Assembly (NCBI RefSeq): GCF_014648515.1 | Contig: NZ_BMRG01000010.1 | Coordinates: 68,098-103,742 of the forward strand | Direction of reading: 5' to 3' | Length of the DNA: 35,645 nucleotides | Source of the DNA: Saccharothrix coeruleofusca | GTDB taxonomy: Bacteria > Actinomycetota > Actinomycetes > Mycobacteriales > Pseudonocardiaceae | Shown here: piece by piece, positions 1 to 6,873 of the stretch | Position numbering within the stretch: position 1 is the first letter of the stretch | How the letters are laid out: each line of letters opens with the position of its first letter | Position numbers and translations under genes: made by a program | Notes under the pieces: model-generated | Seen by the model: only the letters and a program-made list of their open reading frames with translations | What the model was told of the DNA's origin: nothing | Database searches by the model: none

Positions 1-365
1 TCGGTGCTGACCCGGCCTGCCCGCATCACCAGCGTGCCCGAGGTGCCGACGAGCGGTTTGCCGGACCCGACCAGCGCCTGACCGAGCGCCTCGATCGCGG
101 CGCGGTCGCGGCGGATGAGGCCGTCCGGATCGGCGTAGTCGCCGCCGTAGGCCATGTGCACAACGCCGTCGGCGGCTTCGGCGCCGCGGCGCAGGCTGTC
201 GAGGTCGTCCAAGCTGCCGCGGTGCGGTGTGGCGCCCAGCGACCGCAACCGGGCGGCGGCGGTGTCCGAGCGCGCCAGGCCGGTGACGGTGTGGCCCGCC
301 GCGATGAGCTCGGCGACGACGGCGGGACCGGTCTGACCGGAACCGCCGGTGACGAAGACGTGCAT
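1..365 (-). CDS. NAD(P)-binding SDR/epimerase-like oxidoreductase (3' end cut by window)
   Basis: The protein begins MHVFVTGGSGQTG, a Rossmann nucleotide-binding loop (TGGSGQTG, residues 6-13), and continues through about 121 residues with the MAYGGDY-type region of atypical extended SDRs. The start is the ATG at 365; the rest of the gene lies beyond base 1. The substrate cannot be told. The gene diverges from the TetR gene at 488, and the 122-bp gap holds four copies of a dyad operator, so repression by that TetR protein is very likely. Family assignment is firm from the N-terminus; function is not. Confidence 0.8.
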   Translation of the reverse strand, partial: MHVFVTGGSGQTGPAVVAELIAAGHTVTGLARSDTAAARLRSLGATPHRGSLDDLDSLRRGAEAADGVVHMAYGGDYADPDGLIRRDRAAIEALGQALVGSGKPLVGTSGTLVMRAGRVST

Positions 366-382
366 GACGCCCTCCGAATGAT

Positions 383-466
383 GTCAGTGACTGGCGCTAC
401 TTAGTGCCAGTTACTGACTCTACGCATAATGTCAGTGACTGGCACAACGTGACGCCAGTCACTGGC
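383..466. promoter_or_regulatory. Four-copy TetR operator array
   Basis: Four copies of the dyad CAGTnACTG lie at 385-393, 408-416, 433-441 and 456-464, with centres 23, 25 and 23 bp apart. In the longer 13-bp form GTCAGTGACTGGC the copies alternate in orientation (383-395 forward, 406-418 inverted with one mismatch, 431-443 forward, 454-466 inverted with one mismatch). They fill the gap between the divergent SDR and TetR genes, the usual place for TetR-family autoregulatory sites. Binding by this TetR is inferred. Confidence 0.75.
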
Positions 467-487
467 GCAATGGGGTAGCCTCAGCGG

Positions 488-1078
488 GTGCCACGGAGCG
501 GAGCGGAAGCGCGTCACCGCCTTCAGCGGGCGGCCCTGGAGCTGTACCTGGAACGGGGGTTCGACCAGACCACCGCGGCGGAGATCGCCGCTCGGGCGGG
601 CGTCAACGAGCGCACGTTCTTCCGGCACTTCCCGGACAAGCGGGAGGTGCTCTTCGACGGCGAAGCCGACCTGCGCGCCGCGCTGGTGCGGGCGGTGGTC
701 GACGCCCCCGCCGGACGAGGGCCGTTCGAGGTGCTGCTGTGCGCCTTCCGGAAATCCGCGCGCAACCTGGAGGACAACCGCCCGTTCTCCGAACCGCGGT
801 GGAAGGTCATCGCGGCGACCCCGGCGCTGCGGGAACGAGAACTGGCCAAGCACGCGTTGCTCGTCGACGCCGTGGCGGAAGCGCTGCGACAGCGAGGTGT
901 CGGCGACGGCCTGGCCGACCTGGCCGCGCGGACCGGGTGGGCCGCCTATCAGCACGCGACCCAAGCCTGGGTCGACGATCCCGCCCAGAGCTTGGACGCG
1001 CACCTGCTGCGAGCGTTCGAAGACCTGCGCGCTCTGTCGGCAACCGCTTTCCCGGAACGTGCTCAGGCTGAGAGCTGA
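488..1078 (+). CDS. TetR-family transcriptional regulator
   Basis: A 196-residue protein with an N-terminal TetR helix-turn-helix (residues about 8-55; AAEIAARAGVNERTFFRHFPDKREVL) and a divergent ligand-binding domain. The start is GTG at 488. No good ribosome-binding site precedes it, but a TAGCCT -10-like hexamer at 476-481 lies 6 nt upstream, so the transcript may be leaderless. It diverges from an SDR gene across four operator dyads, so it probably represses itself and that gene. The inducer is unknown. Confidence 0.85.
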   Translation: MPRSGAEARHRLQRAALELYLERGFDQTTAAEIAARAGVNERTFFRHFPDKREVLFDGEADLRAALVRAVVDAPAGRGPFEVLLCAFRKSARNLEDNRPFSEPRWKVIAATPALRERELAKHALLVDAVAEALRQRGVGDGLADLAARTGWAAYQHATQAWVDDPAQSLDAHLLRAFEDLRALSATAFPERAQAES

Positions 1079-1169
1079 GACCCGGCTCGCGGTTGTCGGT
1101 GGTCGCGTCCGGCCCCCGCGAGGTGAACCTCCGCGCGTGGTCCGCGCGAGGGACGAGGGGCGCCGCGGG

Positions 1170-2090
1170 TCAGGCGTCGGCCCGCATGTGCTCCCGCGCC
1201 CACTGCTCGAAACTGGTGAGCGGGATGCCGAGGTCGCGCGCGTGCTGGGGGCGGCCCGCCATGCCGACGGCGTTGATCCACTCGTGCGCGACGCCCATCG
1301 GCGGCATCCCGGCGGCGGTGGCCTGTTCCACGGTCATGTCCGGCGCGGACAGCGGCGTCCCGAGCGCGCGGGACAGCACCTCGGCGATCTCCGCCATGGA
1401 CAGGCACTCGCTCGCCAGCTCCAGCTCGACCCGGTGGAACCGCTCCGGCTCGACGATGGCCGCGGCCGCCGCCCGGCCGATGTCCCGCGCCGCGACCAGT
1501 GACAACCGGGTGTGCGGCTTCAGCAGGGTCACCAGGCCGCCCGCGACGCCGCGCGGGAACAGGAACGCCGCCGAAGGCAGGAAGTTCTCCATGAACAAGC
1601 CCGGCTTGAGCAGCGTCCAGTGCTCGAAGCCCGCCTCGCGGAGCCGGTCCTGGAGCTCGGCCTTGGCGTTCAGCGTCGGTTTCATGAACTCCCAGCGACC
1701 TTCGGCCCAACCGGGGGTTTCGGTGTGCCGGCCCGCGCCGTCCACCGAGGTGTGCACGAACTGCCGCACACCCGCTGCCTTCGCGCCCTCGATCAGGTTG
1801 ACGCCCTGGGCGACCTCCCCGGTGAAGTCGACGCCTGCCGCGGTCAGGGGTGTCTGCACGGAGAAGACGGCGCGAGCGCCCTCGGCGGCTCGGATCACCG
1901 CCTCCCGGTCGTGCAGGTCGCCGGTGACCAGTTCCACGCCGAGCGCGGCGACGGCCCTGGCGCGGTCCGAGGCGGGATCGCGCACGAGCGCGCGGACGGG
2001 CAAGCCCGTGGCACGCAGGGCGCGAGCCGTGGCCCCGCCTTGTTTCCCGGTGGCACCGGTGACGAGAACGGGCATGGCTGTTGCGGACAT
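1170..2090 (-). CDS. NmrA-like NAD(P)-binding protein
   Basis: A 306-residue atypical SDR with the dinucleotide loop GATGKQG at residues 12-18, followed by the NmrA/HSCARG-type fold (DLHDREAV, FVHTSVDG, TLLKPGLFMENF). Such proteins bind NAD(P) and act as redox sensors or reductases; the substrate cannot be predicted. The open frame runs upstream to 2507, but the ATG at 2090 is chosen because GAGGAG sits 5 nt before it and homology-like sequence begins there. It converges with the TetR gene ending at 1078. A promoter candidate lies about 260 bp upstream. Confidence 0.85.
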   Translation of the reverse strand: MSATAMPVLVTGATGKQGGATARALRATGLPVRALVRDPASDRARAVAALGVELVTGDLHDREAVIRAAEGARAVFSVQTPLTAAGVDFTGEVAQGVNLIEGAKAAGVRQFVHTSVDGAGRHTETPGWAEGRWEFMKPTLNAKAELQDRLREAGFEHWTLLKPGLFMENFLPSAAFLFPRGVAGGLVTLLKPHTRLSLVAARDIGRAAAAAIVEPERFHRVELELASECLSMAEIAEVLSRALGTPLSAPDMTVEQATAAGMPPMGVAHEWINAVGMAGRPQHARDLGIPLTSFEQWAREHMRADA

Positions 2091-2347
2091 GGTTCTCCTC
2101 TGATTCGAGTGCGCGGCCACAAAGGACTCAGGGCGCGACGCAGCGGGTCCGGCGATCCCGAGGTGCCCCGCCGCCGAGAACCGCGCGGTCCTCCTCTTGC
2201 GACTGTCCGCGCGGGTCGAGCGGTCGCCGCTGAGCGGGGGTGGGTCGTGCTCCGAGTCGAGGTGGGCGAGCGCGGCCGTCACTCGGGTCGGGGCGGTACC
2301 CGGGAGAGCGTTCTCCGGCACGGCACCTCGTCGGACCTCAGGCGGTG

Positions 2348-2377
2348 AGACTAGTCGAGATAGTTGGTCTTGCCAAC
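2348..2377 (-). promoter_or_regulatory. Candidate promoter with dyad for the NmrA-like gene
   Basis: On the minus strand TTGGCA (2376-2371) is separated by 17 nt from TAGTCT (2353-2348), a fair sigma-70-type pair. The dyad GTTGG-N5-CCAAC (2363-2377) covers the -35 box, so a repressor could act there. The leader to the ATG at 2090 would be about 250 nt, which is long and lowers confidence. Confidence 0.4.
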
Positions 2378-2594
2378 CAAGCGTGCCGTGAGCTGATGTG
2401 GGGGTGCTCACGCGCGTCGCGGTGGCCGTCGGCTTTCCGGCCCGGTTCGACTCGGCGAAGTCGAGGGACGTGTTCCACGTCGGTGGGAAAAAACCGTTGC
2501 AGGACAACAGAACCGCGACAGTGCGGCCTGTGCGCGCGCCCGCTGTTGCGCCGCGAGCCGTGTGGTGGGCGACACCCGATCGCGCTCGGGGTTA

Positions 2595-2614
2595 TCGGGC
2601 AGACCGTTGCCCGA
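2595..2614. other. Perfect 7-bp stem-loop
   Basis: TCGGGCA at 2595-2601 and TGCCCGA at 2608-2614 form a perfect stem with a 6-nt loop. It lies 157 bp upstream of the operon's first gene. No T-run follows. It could be a leader structure, an operator or chance. Confidence 0.35.
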
Positions 2615-2770
2615 AAGACCCCACTCGTTCCCCCGCCCTTCCGGTCGGGTCCGGCATGGGGTTGAATCTCGCCCGCACCGGTCGATAAATCCAGTTGCGC
2701 TCGTCCTTGCTGTCGACCGCGGTGTTCTACTCAGATCAGTCGCTTGGAGCATCCGAGAGGTGGGCGGTTC

Positions 2771-3601
2771 ATGCCATCTTGTTTCGCACGCGCGCGCCGC
2801 TTTGCCCGCGCGCCGCGCGGCGGGTCCGCCCGCCAAATGCTCCTGCCGCTCTCGGCGGTGCTGCTGCTCCTGTTGTTCCCCGCCGCCTCGGTGGCGGCGG
2901 GCCAGGAGAAGGGCGCCGCGCCGGAGCGGGCGGGGCAACCCGCGGTCGACTTCGACCCGGTTCGCGGCGATGACAACACCGCGGACTGGGACACCCCGTG
3001 GGGGCCGTTGTCCCAGTACGACCGGAATCTGCTCATCAACGTCCGCTGGGCGAACCTGTGGGAGGGGCCGACCAGCGAGCAGATGGCCCAGCGGTCGACG
3101 AACCCCAAGGTCAAGGCGGTCGCCGAGCAGTTGTCCAAGGAGCACCACGTGCTGGACGTGATGGTCGCCGAGACCGTCGCGAAGCTCGGCGTGCCCCTGC
3201 CGGACTCACCGACGCCGCTGCAGCAGTCGTGGATCGACGAAATCCTCGGCAAGAGCGGCAGCGCGGCCGACGACGCGTGGTCCAACATAACCAGGGAAGC
3301 CCACGGCTCCATTTTCATGTCCATCGCGCAGGTCCGCACGGCCACCCAGAACGACCTGATGCGCGAGTTCGCACAGATTGCCAATGAATACGTTCTGCGG
3401 CACATGACGTTGCTCGAGAGCACCGGCCTGGTCCGGGCATCGTCCCTCTACGTCGGGTCCACCGACGGCGCGCCGCACCAAATCATGCCGAGTTGGCGGG
3501 AACTGGTCCTCGGCATCGCGCTGGCCTGCCTGGTCGTGGTCCTCACGTTCCTGGCCGTGCGGATGGGCGCCCGTTACGAACCGCGGACCGCGGCGGAATG
3601 A
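2771..3601 (+). CDS. Exported DUF4142-family protein with C-terminal membrane anchor
   Basis: A 276-residue protein with a basic N-terminus and hydrophobic signal segment (about 22-43, ending ASVAA), a DUF4142 helical region (about 80-220), and a membrane helix near the C-terminus (about 245-264) followed by a basic tail. DUF4142 is predicted to be ferritin-like; conserved-looking acidic and His positions include H125, H126, H178 and H211. Topology suggests an extracellular domain anchored by its C-terminus. ATG at 2771 follows an AGAGG purine stretch; an in-frame TTG at 2744 is the alternative. It is first in a run of ten genes and lies 21 nt from the next. A metal- or redox-linked role is inferred from its neighbours. 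Confidence 0.75.
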   Translation: MPSCFARARRFARAPRGGSARQMLLPLSAVLLLLLFPAASVAAGQEKGAAPERAGQPAVDFDPVRGDDNTADWDTPWGPLSQYDRNLLINVRWANLWEGPTSEQMAQRSTNPKVKAVAEQLSKEHHVLDVMVAETVAKLGVPLPDSPTPLQQSWIDEILGKSGSAADDAWSNITREAHGSIFMSIAQVRTATQNDLMREFAQIANEYVLRHMTLLESTGLVRASSLYVGSTDGAPHQIMPSWRELVLGIALACLVVVLTFLAVRMGARYEPRTAAE

Positions 3602-3622
3602 GCGGAAGAGAGAGAATCCGAC

Positions 3623-4450
3623 GTGCTGCACTCCGTTGACCTGGTCTTCGCGGCGGGGATCAGTCCCCACGACAACGGCGTCCGCCAGATGGCCGCGCTG
3701 TCCGCGCGCCTGGCTTACCTGATGATGTGCCTGACCCTGTGCTGGGGCGTGCTGACCGCCACCGGCTGGGTCCGCCGGGTCACCGGCCACCAGGCCCTGC
3801 GCGGCGGCCACATGATGCTCGCGGCGTTCACCCTGGGCGCGGCGGCCACCCACGCGCTGGCCTTCCTGTTCCTCGACGAGCGGGTGCTCACCGGCCTGGA
3901 GCTCGTCGTGCCCTTCATGAACGGCCAACTCCGGCACGCCCTGGGCATCATCGCCTTCGACCTCATGGTCGCCATCGCGATCACCGCCGGGCTGCACCGG
4001 TTCTTCCGCTACCGCAACTGGTTGCGGTTCCACCAGTTCGCCTACGCGGCCATCGCGCTGGGCGTCGCGCACTCCTGGTGGGGCGCTTGGGCCAACAGCG
4101 ACATCGACCTGTGGTGGATCGGCGGGCTCACCGCCGCGGCGCCCGCGCTGGTGCTCACCGCCATGCGGGTGGCACCGCCCGCGTGGCTGGTCCGCGCCGG
4201 TCTCATCGACGGCGAGACCGGCACCACCAAGCGCCTGGACAAGACCGCGCCGATGGTGGTGAGCGTGGACAACCAGCGCTGCCACCGCTACGGGTTCTGC
4301 CAGGCGGAGGCGCCGGACGTGTTCCAGCTGCGCGAGGACGGCAGGCTCCAGTACCGGCAGCACCCGGACGTCGCGCGCAACCAGGACGTCCGCTCGGCCG
4401 CCCGCGCCTGCCCCATGCGCGCCATCCAGCTGCAGGGAGCGGAGAAGTGA
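3623..4450 (+). CDS. Ferric-reductase-like di-heme membrane protein fused to a [3Fe-4S] ferredoxin
   Basis: A 275-residue fusion. Residues about 25-190 form a multi-helix membrane domain with two His pairs at heme-binding spacing (H63/H77 and H137/H150), as in ferric reductase-like transmembrane proteins. Residues about 212-270 form a short ferredoxin with C220, C226 (CX5C) and C263 followed by Pro, the three-Cys [3Fe-4S] pattern. The fusion suggests electron transfer from a cytoplasmic Fe-S domain to membrane hemes. The GTG start at 3623 follows AGAGAG; its stop overlaps the next GTG by 4 nt, so it is coupled to the FAD reductase, its likely electron donor. The terminal acceptor is unknown. 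Confidence 0.85.
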   Translation: MLHSVDLVFAAGISPHDNGVRQMAALSARLAYLMMCLTLCWGVLTATGWVRRVTGHQALRGGHMMLAAFTLGAAATHALAFLFLDERVLTGLELVVPFMNGQLRHALGIIAFDLMVAIAITAGLHRFFRYRNWLRFHQFAYAAIALGVAHSWWGAWANSDIDLWWIGGLTAAAPALVLTAMRVAPPAWLVRAGLIDGETGTTKRLDKTAPMVVSVDNQRCHRYGFCQAEAPDVFQLREDGRLQYRQHPDVARNQDVRSAARACPMRAIQLQGAEK

Positions 4451-5694
4451 GCCGCATCGCGGTCGTCGGGGCCGGGCTGGCCGCGCTGCGCGCGGCCGAG
4501 CGCCTGCGGGAGCTCGGGTACACCGACGAGATCGTCATCCTCGGCGCCGAGCACACCATGCCCTACCACCGGCCCGCGCTGTCCAAGCAGTTCCTCACCG
4601 GTGCGCTCGCCGCGGCCGAGCTGGAGATCGAGCCGCTGGACGAGCTGGACGCGGTGTGGCGGCTGGGCACGCCGGTGTCCCAACTGGACACCGGCCGCCG
4701 CGTGCTGCACCTGCCCGGCGGCGAGGAGCTGAGCTACGACGGCCTGATCATCGCGACCGGGGTGGACGCGCGCCGGACCAACGGCGGCCAGCACGGCCAC
4801 CAGCGGGTGGTCACCCTGCGCACCCTCGCCGACGGCAAGCGGCTGCAGCGCGCGCTGGCGGGCAACCGCTATCCGGTGGTCGTGCTGGGCAGCGGGTTCA
4901 CCGGCTGCGAGATCGCCTCCAGCCTGCGCTCCATGTCCAGGGAGGTGGTGGTCGTGGGGCGCGGCGACAGCCTCATGGCCAACCTGCTCGGACCGGAGCT
5001 GGGACGGCAGCTGACCGACCTGCACCGCGCGCACGACGTCACCCTGGAACTGGGGACCACCGTCGAGGAGTGGGCGCCGGGCACCAAGAGCGTGCGGCTG
5101 CGGCTGACCAACGGCCGGGCCTACGAGGCCGCGTGCGTGGTCGTCGCGGTGGGCTCGGTGCCGACCGTGGCCTGGTTGCGCGACGCGGGCCTGCCGCTCG
5201 ACGACGGCGTGGTGTGCGACGCGACGTGCCACGTCGTCGGGCTCGAGGACGTGGTGGCGGCGGGCGACGTGGCGAAGTGGCCGAACCTGCGGTTCGACGA
5301 GCGGCCGCGGCGGGTCGAGCACTGGACCAACGCCATCGAGATGGGCCGCGCCGCCGCCGAGAACCTGCTCGCGGGCCGCGCGTCCGCGACGCCCTTCATG
5401 CCGGTGCCCCGGTTCTGGTCGGAGCAGCACGGGCTGCGCATCCAGGCGGCCGGGGTGCCCGCGCTGGGACCGGAGCGGGTCGCCCTGCGGCCCAGGGACA
5501 CCAGCGGCAGGTCGGTGACCGGGTACGTGCGGGACGGGCGGCTGATGGGCGTCGTGGGCTTCGACAGCTCCGCCGCGGTGCTCGCCTACGCCGACCAGCT
5601 GGTCGACCGCCCGCCGGTGACCGCCGCGACGAGCGCGCCCCGACCTCAGCGCCGGGTGTCGTTCCTGCAAGCCGTGCGCGCGGGCAACCGCTGA
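4447..5694 (+). CDS. FAD-dependent NAD(P)H:ferredoxin reductase
   Basis: A 415-residue pyridine nucleotide-disulfide-type reductase of the ferredoxin/rubredoxin reductase group. Residue 6 onward gives VVGAGLAALRAAERL (FAD binding), PYHRPALSK (39-47) is typical of this group, residues 146-160 (VVLGSGFTGCEIASS) form the NAD(P)H fold, and AAGDVA (271-276) is the second FAD motif. No redox CXXC disulfide is seen, as expected for ferredoxin reductases. GTG at 4447 overlaps the upstream TGA. It probably passes electrons from NAD(P)H to the [3Fe-4S] domain encoded just upstream. No P450 gene is nearby. Confidence 0.9.
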   Translation: MSRIAVVGAGLAALRAAERLRELGYTDEIVILGAEHTMPYHRPALSKQFLTGALAAAELEIEPLDELDAVWRLGTPVSQLDTGRRVLHLPGGEELSYDGLIIATGVDARRTNGGQHGHQRVVTLRTLADGKRLQRALAGNRYPVVVLGSGFTGCEIASSLRSMSREVVVVGRGDSLMANLLGPELGRQLTDLHRAHDVTLELGTTVEEWAPGTKSVRLRLTNGRAYEAACVVVAVGSVPTVAWLRDAGLPLDDGVVCDATCHVVGLEDVVAAGDVAKWPNLRFDERPRRVEHWTNAIEMGRAAAENLLAGRASATPFMPVPRFWSEQHGLRIQAAGVPALGPERVALRPRDTSGRSVTGYVRDGRLMGVVGFDSSAAVLAYADQLVDRPPVTAATSAPRPQRRVSFLQAVRAGNR

Positions 5695-5712
5695 CCGAGG
5701 AGGAGACCACCG

Positions 5713-6213
5713 ATGAGGATCAGGTTGGTGCTGCTGCTCGCACTGGGCGGTGTCGGTGTCGCGGCGCTGTTCGCGGTGCAGCAGATTTTCGACGCAAGGA
5801 CCGTCACGGCCGACGACCGGGTGGTGCAGGCGCCGCCGCTGCCGTCGGCGGGCGGCGATCCGGCAGCGGGGGAGCACCCCTCGCACGGGGAGGCGCCCTC
5901 GGCGCAGCCGGGCGGTGCGCAGCAGGTGGCGGGCACCTCCGGCACCGCCGTGGGCTTCACCGTCGTCGGCGGCCGGTTCTACCTGGTCACGGCGAACGAC
6001 GCGAGCGCCGTCGCGGCCTACGCCTCGGCCGTCGCCCGTGGCGGGGCGTCGTTCCGGTGTGGCCAGTCCGCCCAGGGGACGAGCCCGTTCACCGCGTGGG
6101 AGCTGCGGGGTCAGGGCGGCAGCGGCGCGCTGCCCCCGATGTCCCCCGACGGCGGCCTGCTGACCGCGTCGCCGGACGGCGCGCGGCTGGCTTGCACGGT
6201 GCCGAATGCCTAG
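5713..6213 (+). CDS. Small exported or membrane-anchored protein of unknown function
   Basis: 166 residues: MRIR, then a hydrophobic segment (about 5-24) acting as signal or anchor, a Pro/Gly/Ala-rich linker (about 38-75), and a small domain (about 78-166) with two cysteines, C116 and C161, that could form an extracytoplasmic disulfide. I recognise no family. The ATG at 5713 has a strong GAGGAGGAG site upstream. It lies between the electron-transfer genes and the conservon and could be a sensed or sensing partner; that is speculation from position. Confidence 0.7.
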   Translation: MRIRLVLLLALGGVGVAALFAVQQIFDARTVTADDRVVQAPPLPSAGGDPAAGEHPSHGEAPSAQPGGAQQVAGTSGTAVGFTVVGGRFYLVTANDASAVAAYASAVARGGASFRCGQSAQGTSPFTAWELRGQGGSGALPPMSPDGGLLTASPDGARLACTVPNA

Positions 6214-6246
6214 CCAAGACCGAGCAGCACCAGCGAGGAGCCAGGG

Positions 6247-6858
6247 GTGAGCACATCCAATACGCAGCGAGATCGGTTCGGCGGGTGGGCCGACTACGGG
6301 GAGTGGGCCGACCGCGACTTCCGGGTCAGGACGCCCGCGGACGAGACGGGGACCGGCGGCTCGCGCACCACCGTGGTGGAGGTGCTGACGCAGCTCTCGC
6401 CCGTCGCGCTGCCCCGCTGGTTCGTCGAGGGCAGGACTCAGGACGGCAGCGACCTGTGCCGTTTGACGCCGGGTGAGGACGGCACCCCCGAGTGCGTTCC
6501 GGAGGGTGAGGACGCCACCGTCGTCCGGCCCTACGTCCGCGCGGGCGGCCGGGCGGAGGCGGCGCACGACCTGCAGTTCGAGACCGTGCTCACCGCGACG
6601 GGGCTGCACGAGGAGTGGCCGGGCGAGCGCGAGCTGGACGAGGACCAGATGCGCATCTGCCGCCAGTGCGAGTCGCCGCAGTCGGTCGCCGAGATCGCGG
6701 TGGCGATCGACGCCCCGATCGGCGTGGCCAAGGTGCTCATCGGCGACGCGCTCGACCTGGGCCTGCTGGTGCCGCACGACACCGCGCCGATCTTCGACGG
6801 CAAGCCGCCCCTGGCGCTGCTCAAACGCGTGCACGCCAGCCTGGCGAAGCTCGCCTGA
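6247..6858 (+). CDS. Conservon DUF742 protein with long N-terminal extension (CvnC-like)
   Basis: 203 residues. Residues about 92-203 match DUF742: VRPYVRAGGR, SVAEIAVAIDAPIGVAKVLIGDALDLGLL and a C-terminal helix. Proteins of this family are usually about 120-130 residues; here roughly 90 extra residues precede the domain. Cysteines are C71, C83, C138 and C141, the last two as CRQC. In conservons this protein works with a sensor kinase-like protein, a roadblock protein and a small GTPase at the membrane. GTG at 6247 follows GAGGAG. It lies 15 nt before the kinase-like gene, whereas the usual order places it after the roadblock gene. Confidence 0.85.
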   Translation: MSTSNTQRDRFGGWADYGEWADRDFRVRTPADETGTGGSRTTVVEVLTQLSPVALPRWFVEGRTQDGSDLCRLTPGEDGTPECVPEGEDATVVRPYVRAGGRAEAAHDLQFETVLTATGLHEEWPGERELDEDQMRICRQCESPQSVAEIAVAIDAPIGVAKVLIGDALDLGLLVPHDTAPIFDGKPPLALLKRVHASLAKLA

Positions 6859-6873
6859 GAACGGGGGAAGACC

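Larger units (their letters stand above)
2091..2770. other. 680-bp intergenic region between divergent transcripts
   Basis: No convincing gene is seen; open frames here lack family features. The region holds a possible minus-strand promoter (2348-2376) with an overlapping GTTGG/CCAAC dyad, and a perfect 7-bp hairpin (TCGGGCA, 2595-2601, with its complement at 2608-2614). The promoter of the ten-gene operon starting at 2771 should also lie here, but no consensus pair stands out. Confidence 0.5.

Noticed and set aside
2091-2507. In-frame upstream extension of the NmrA-like gene
   Set aside because: The added residues show no family match, and a strong ribosome-binding site lies just before the ATG at 2090.
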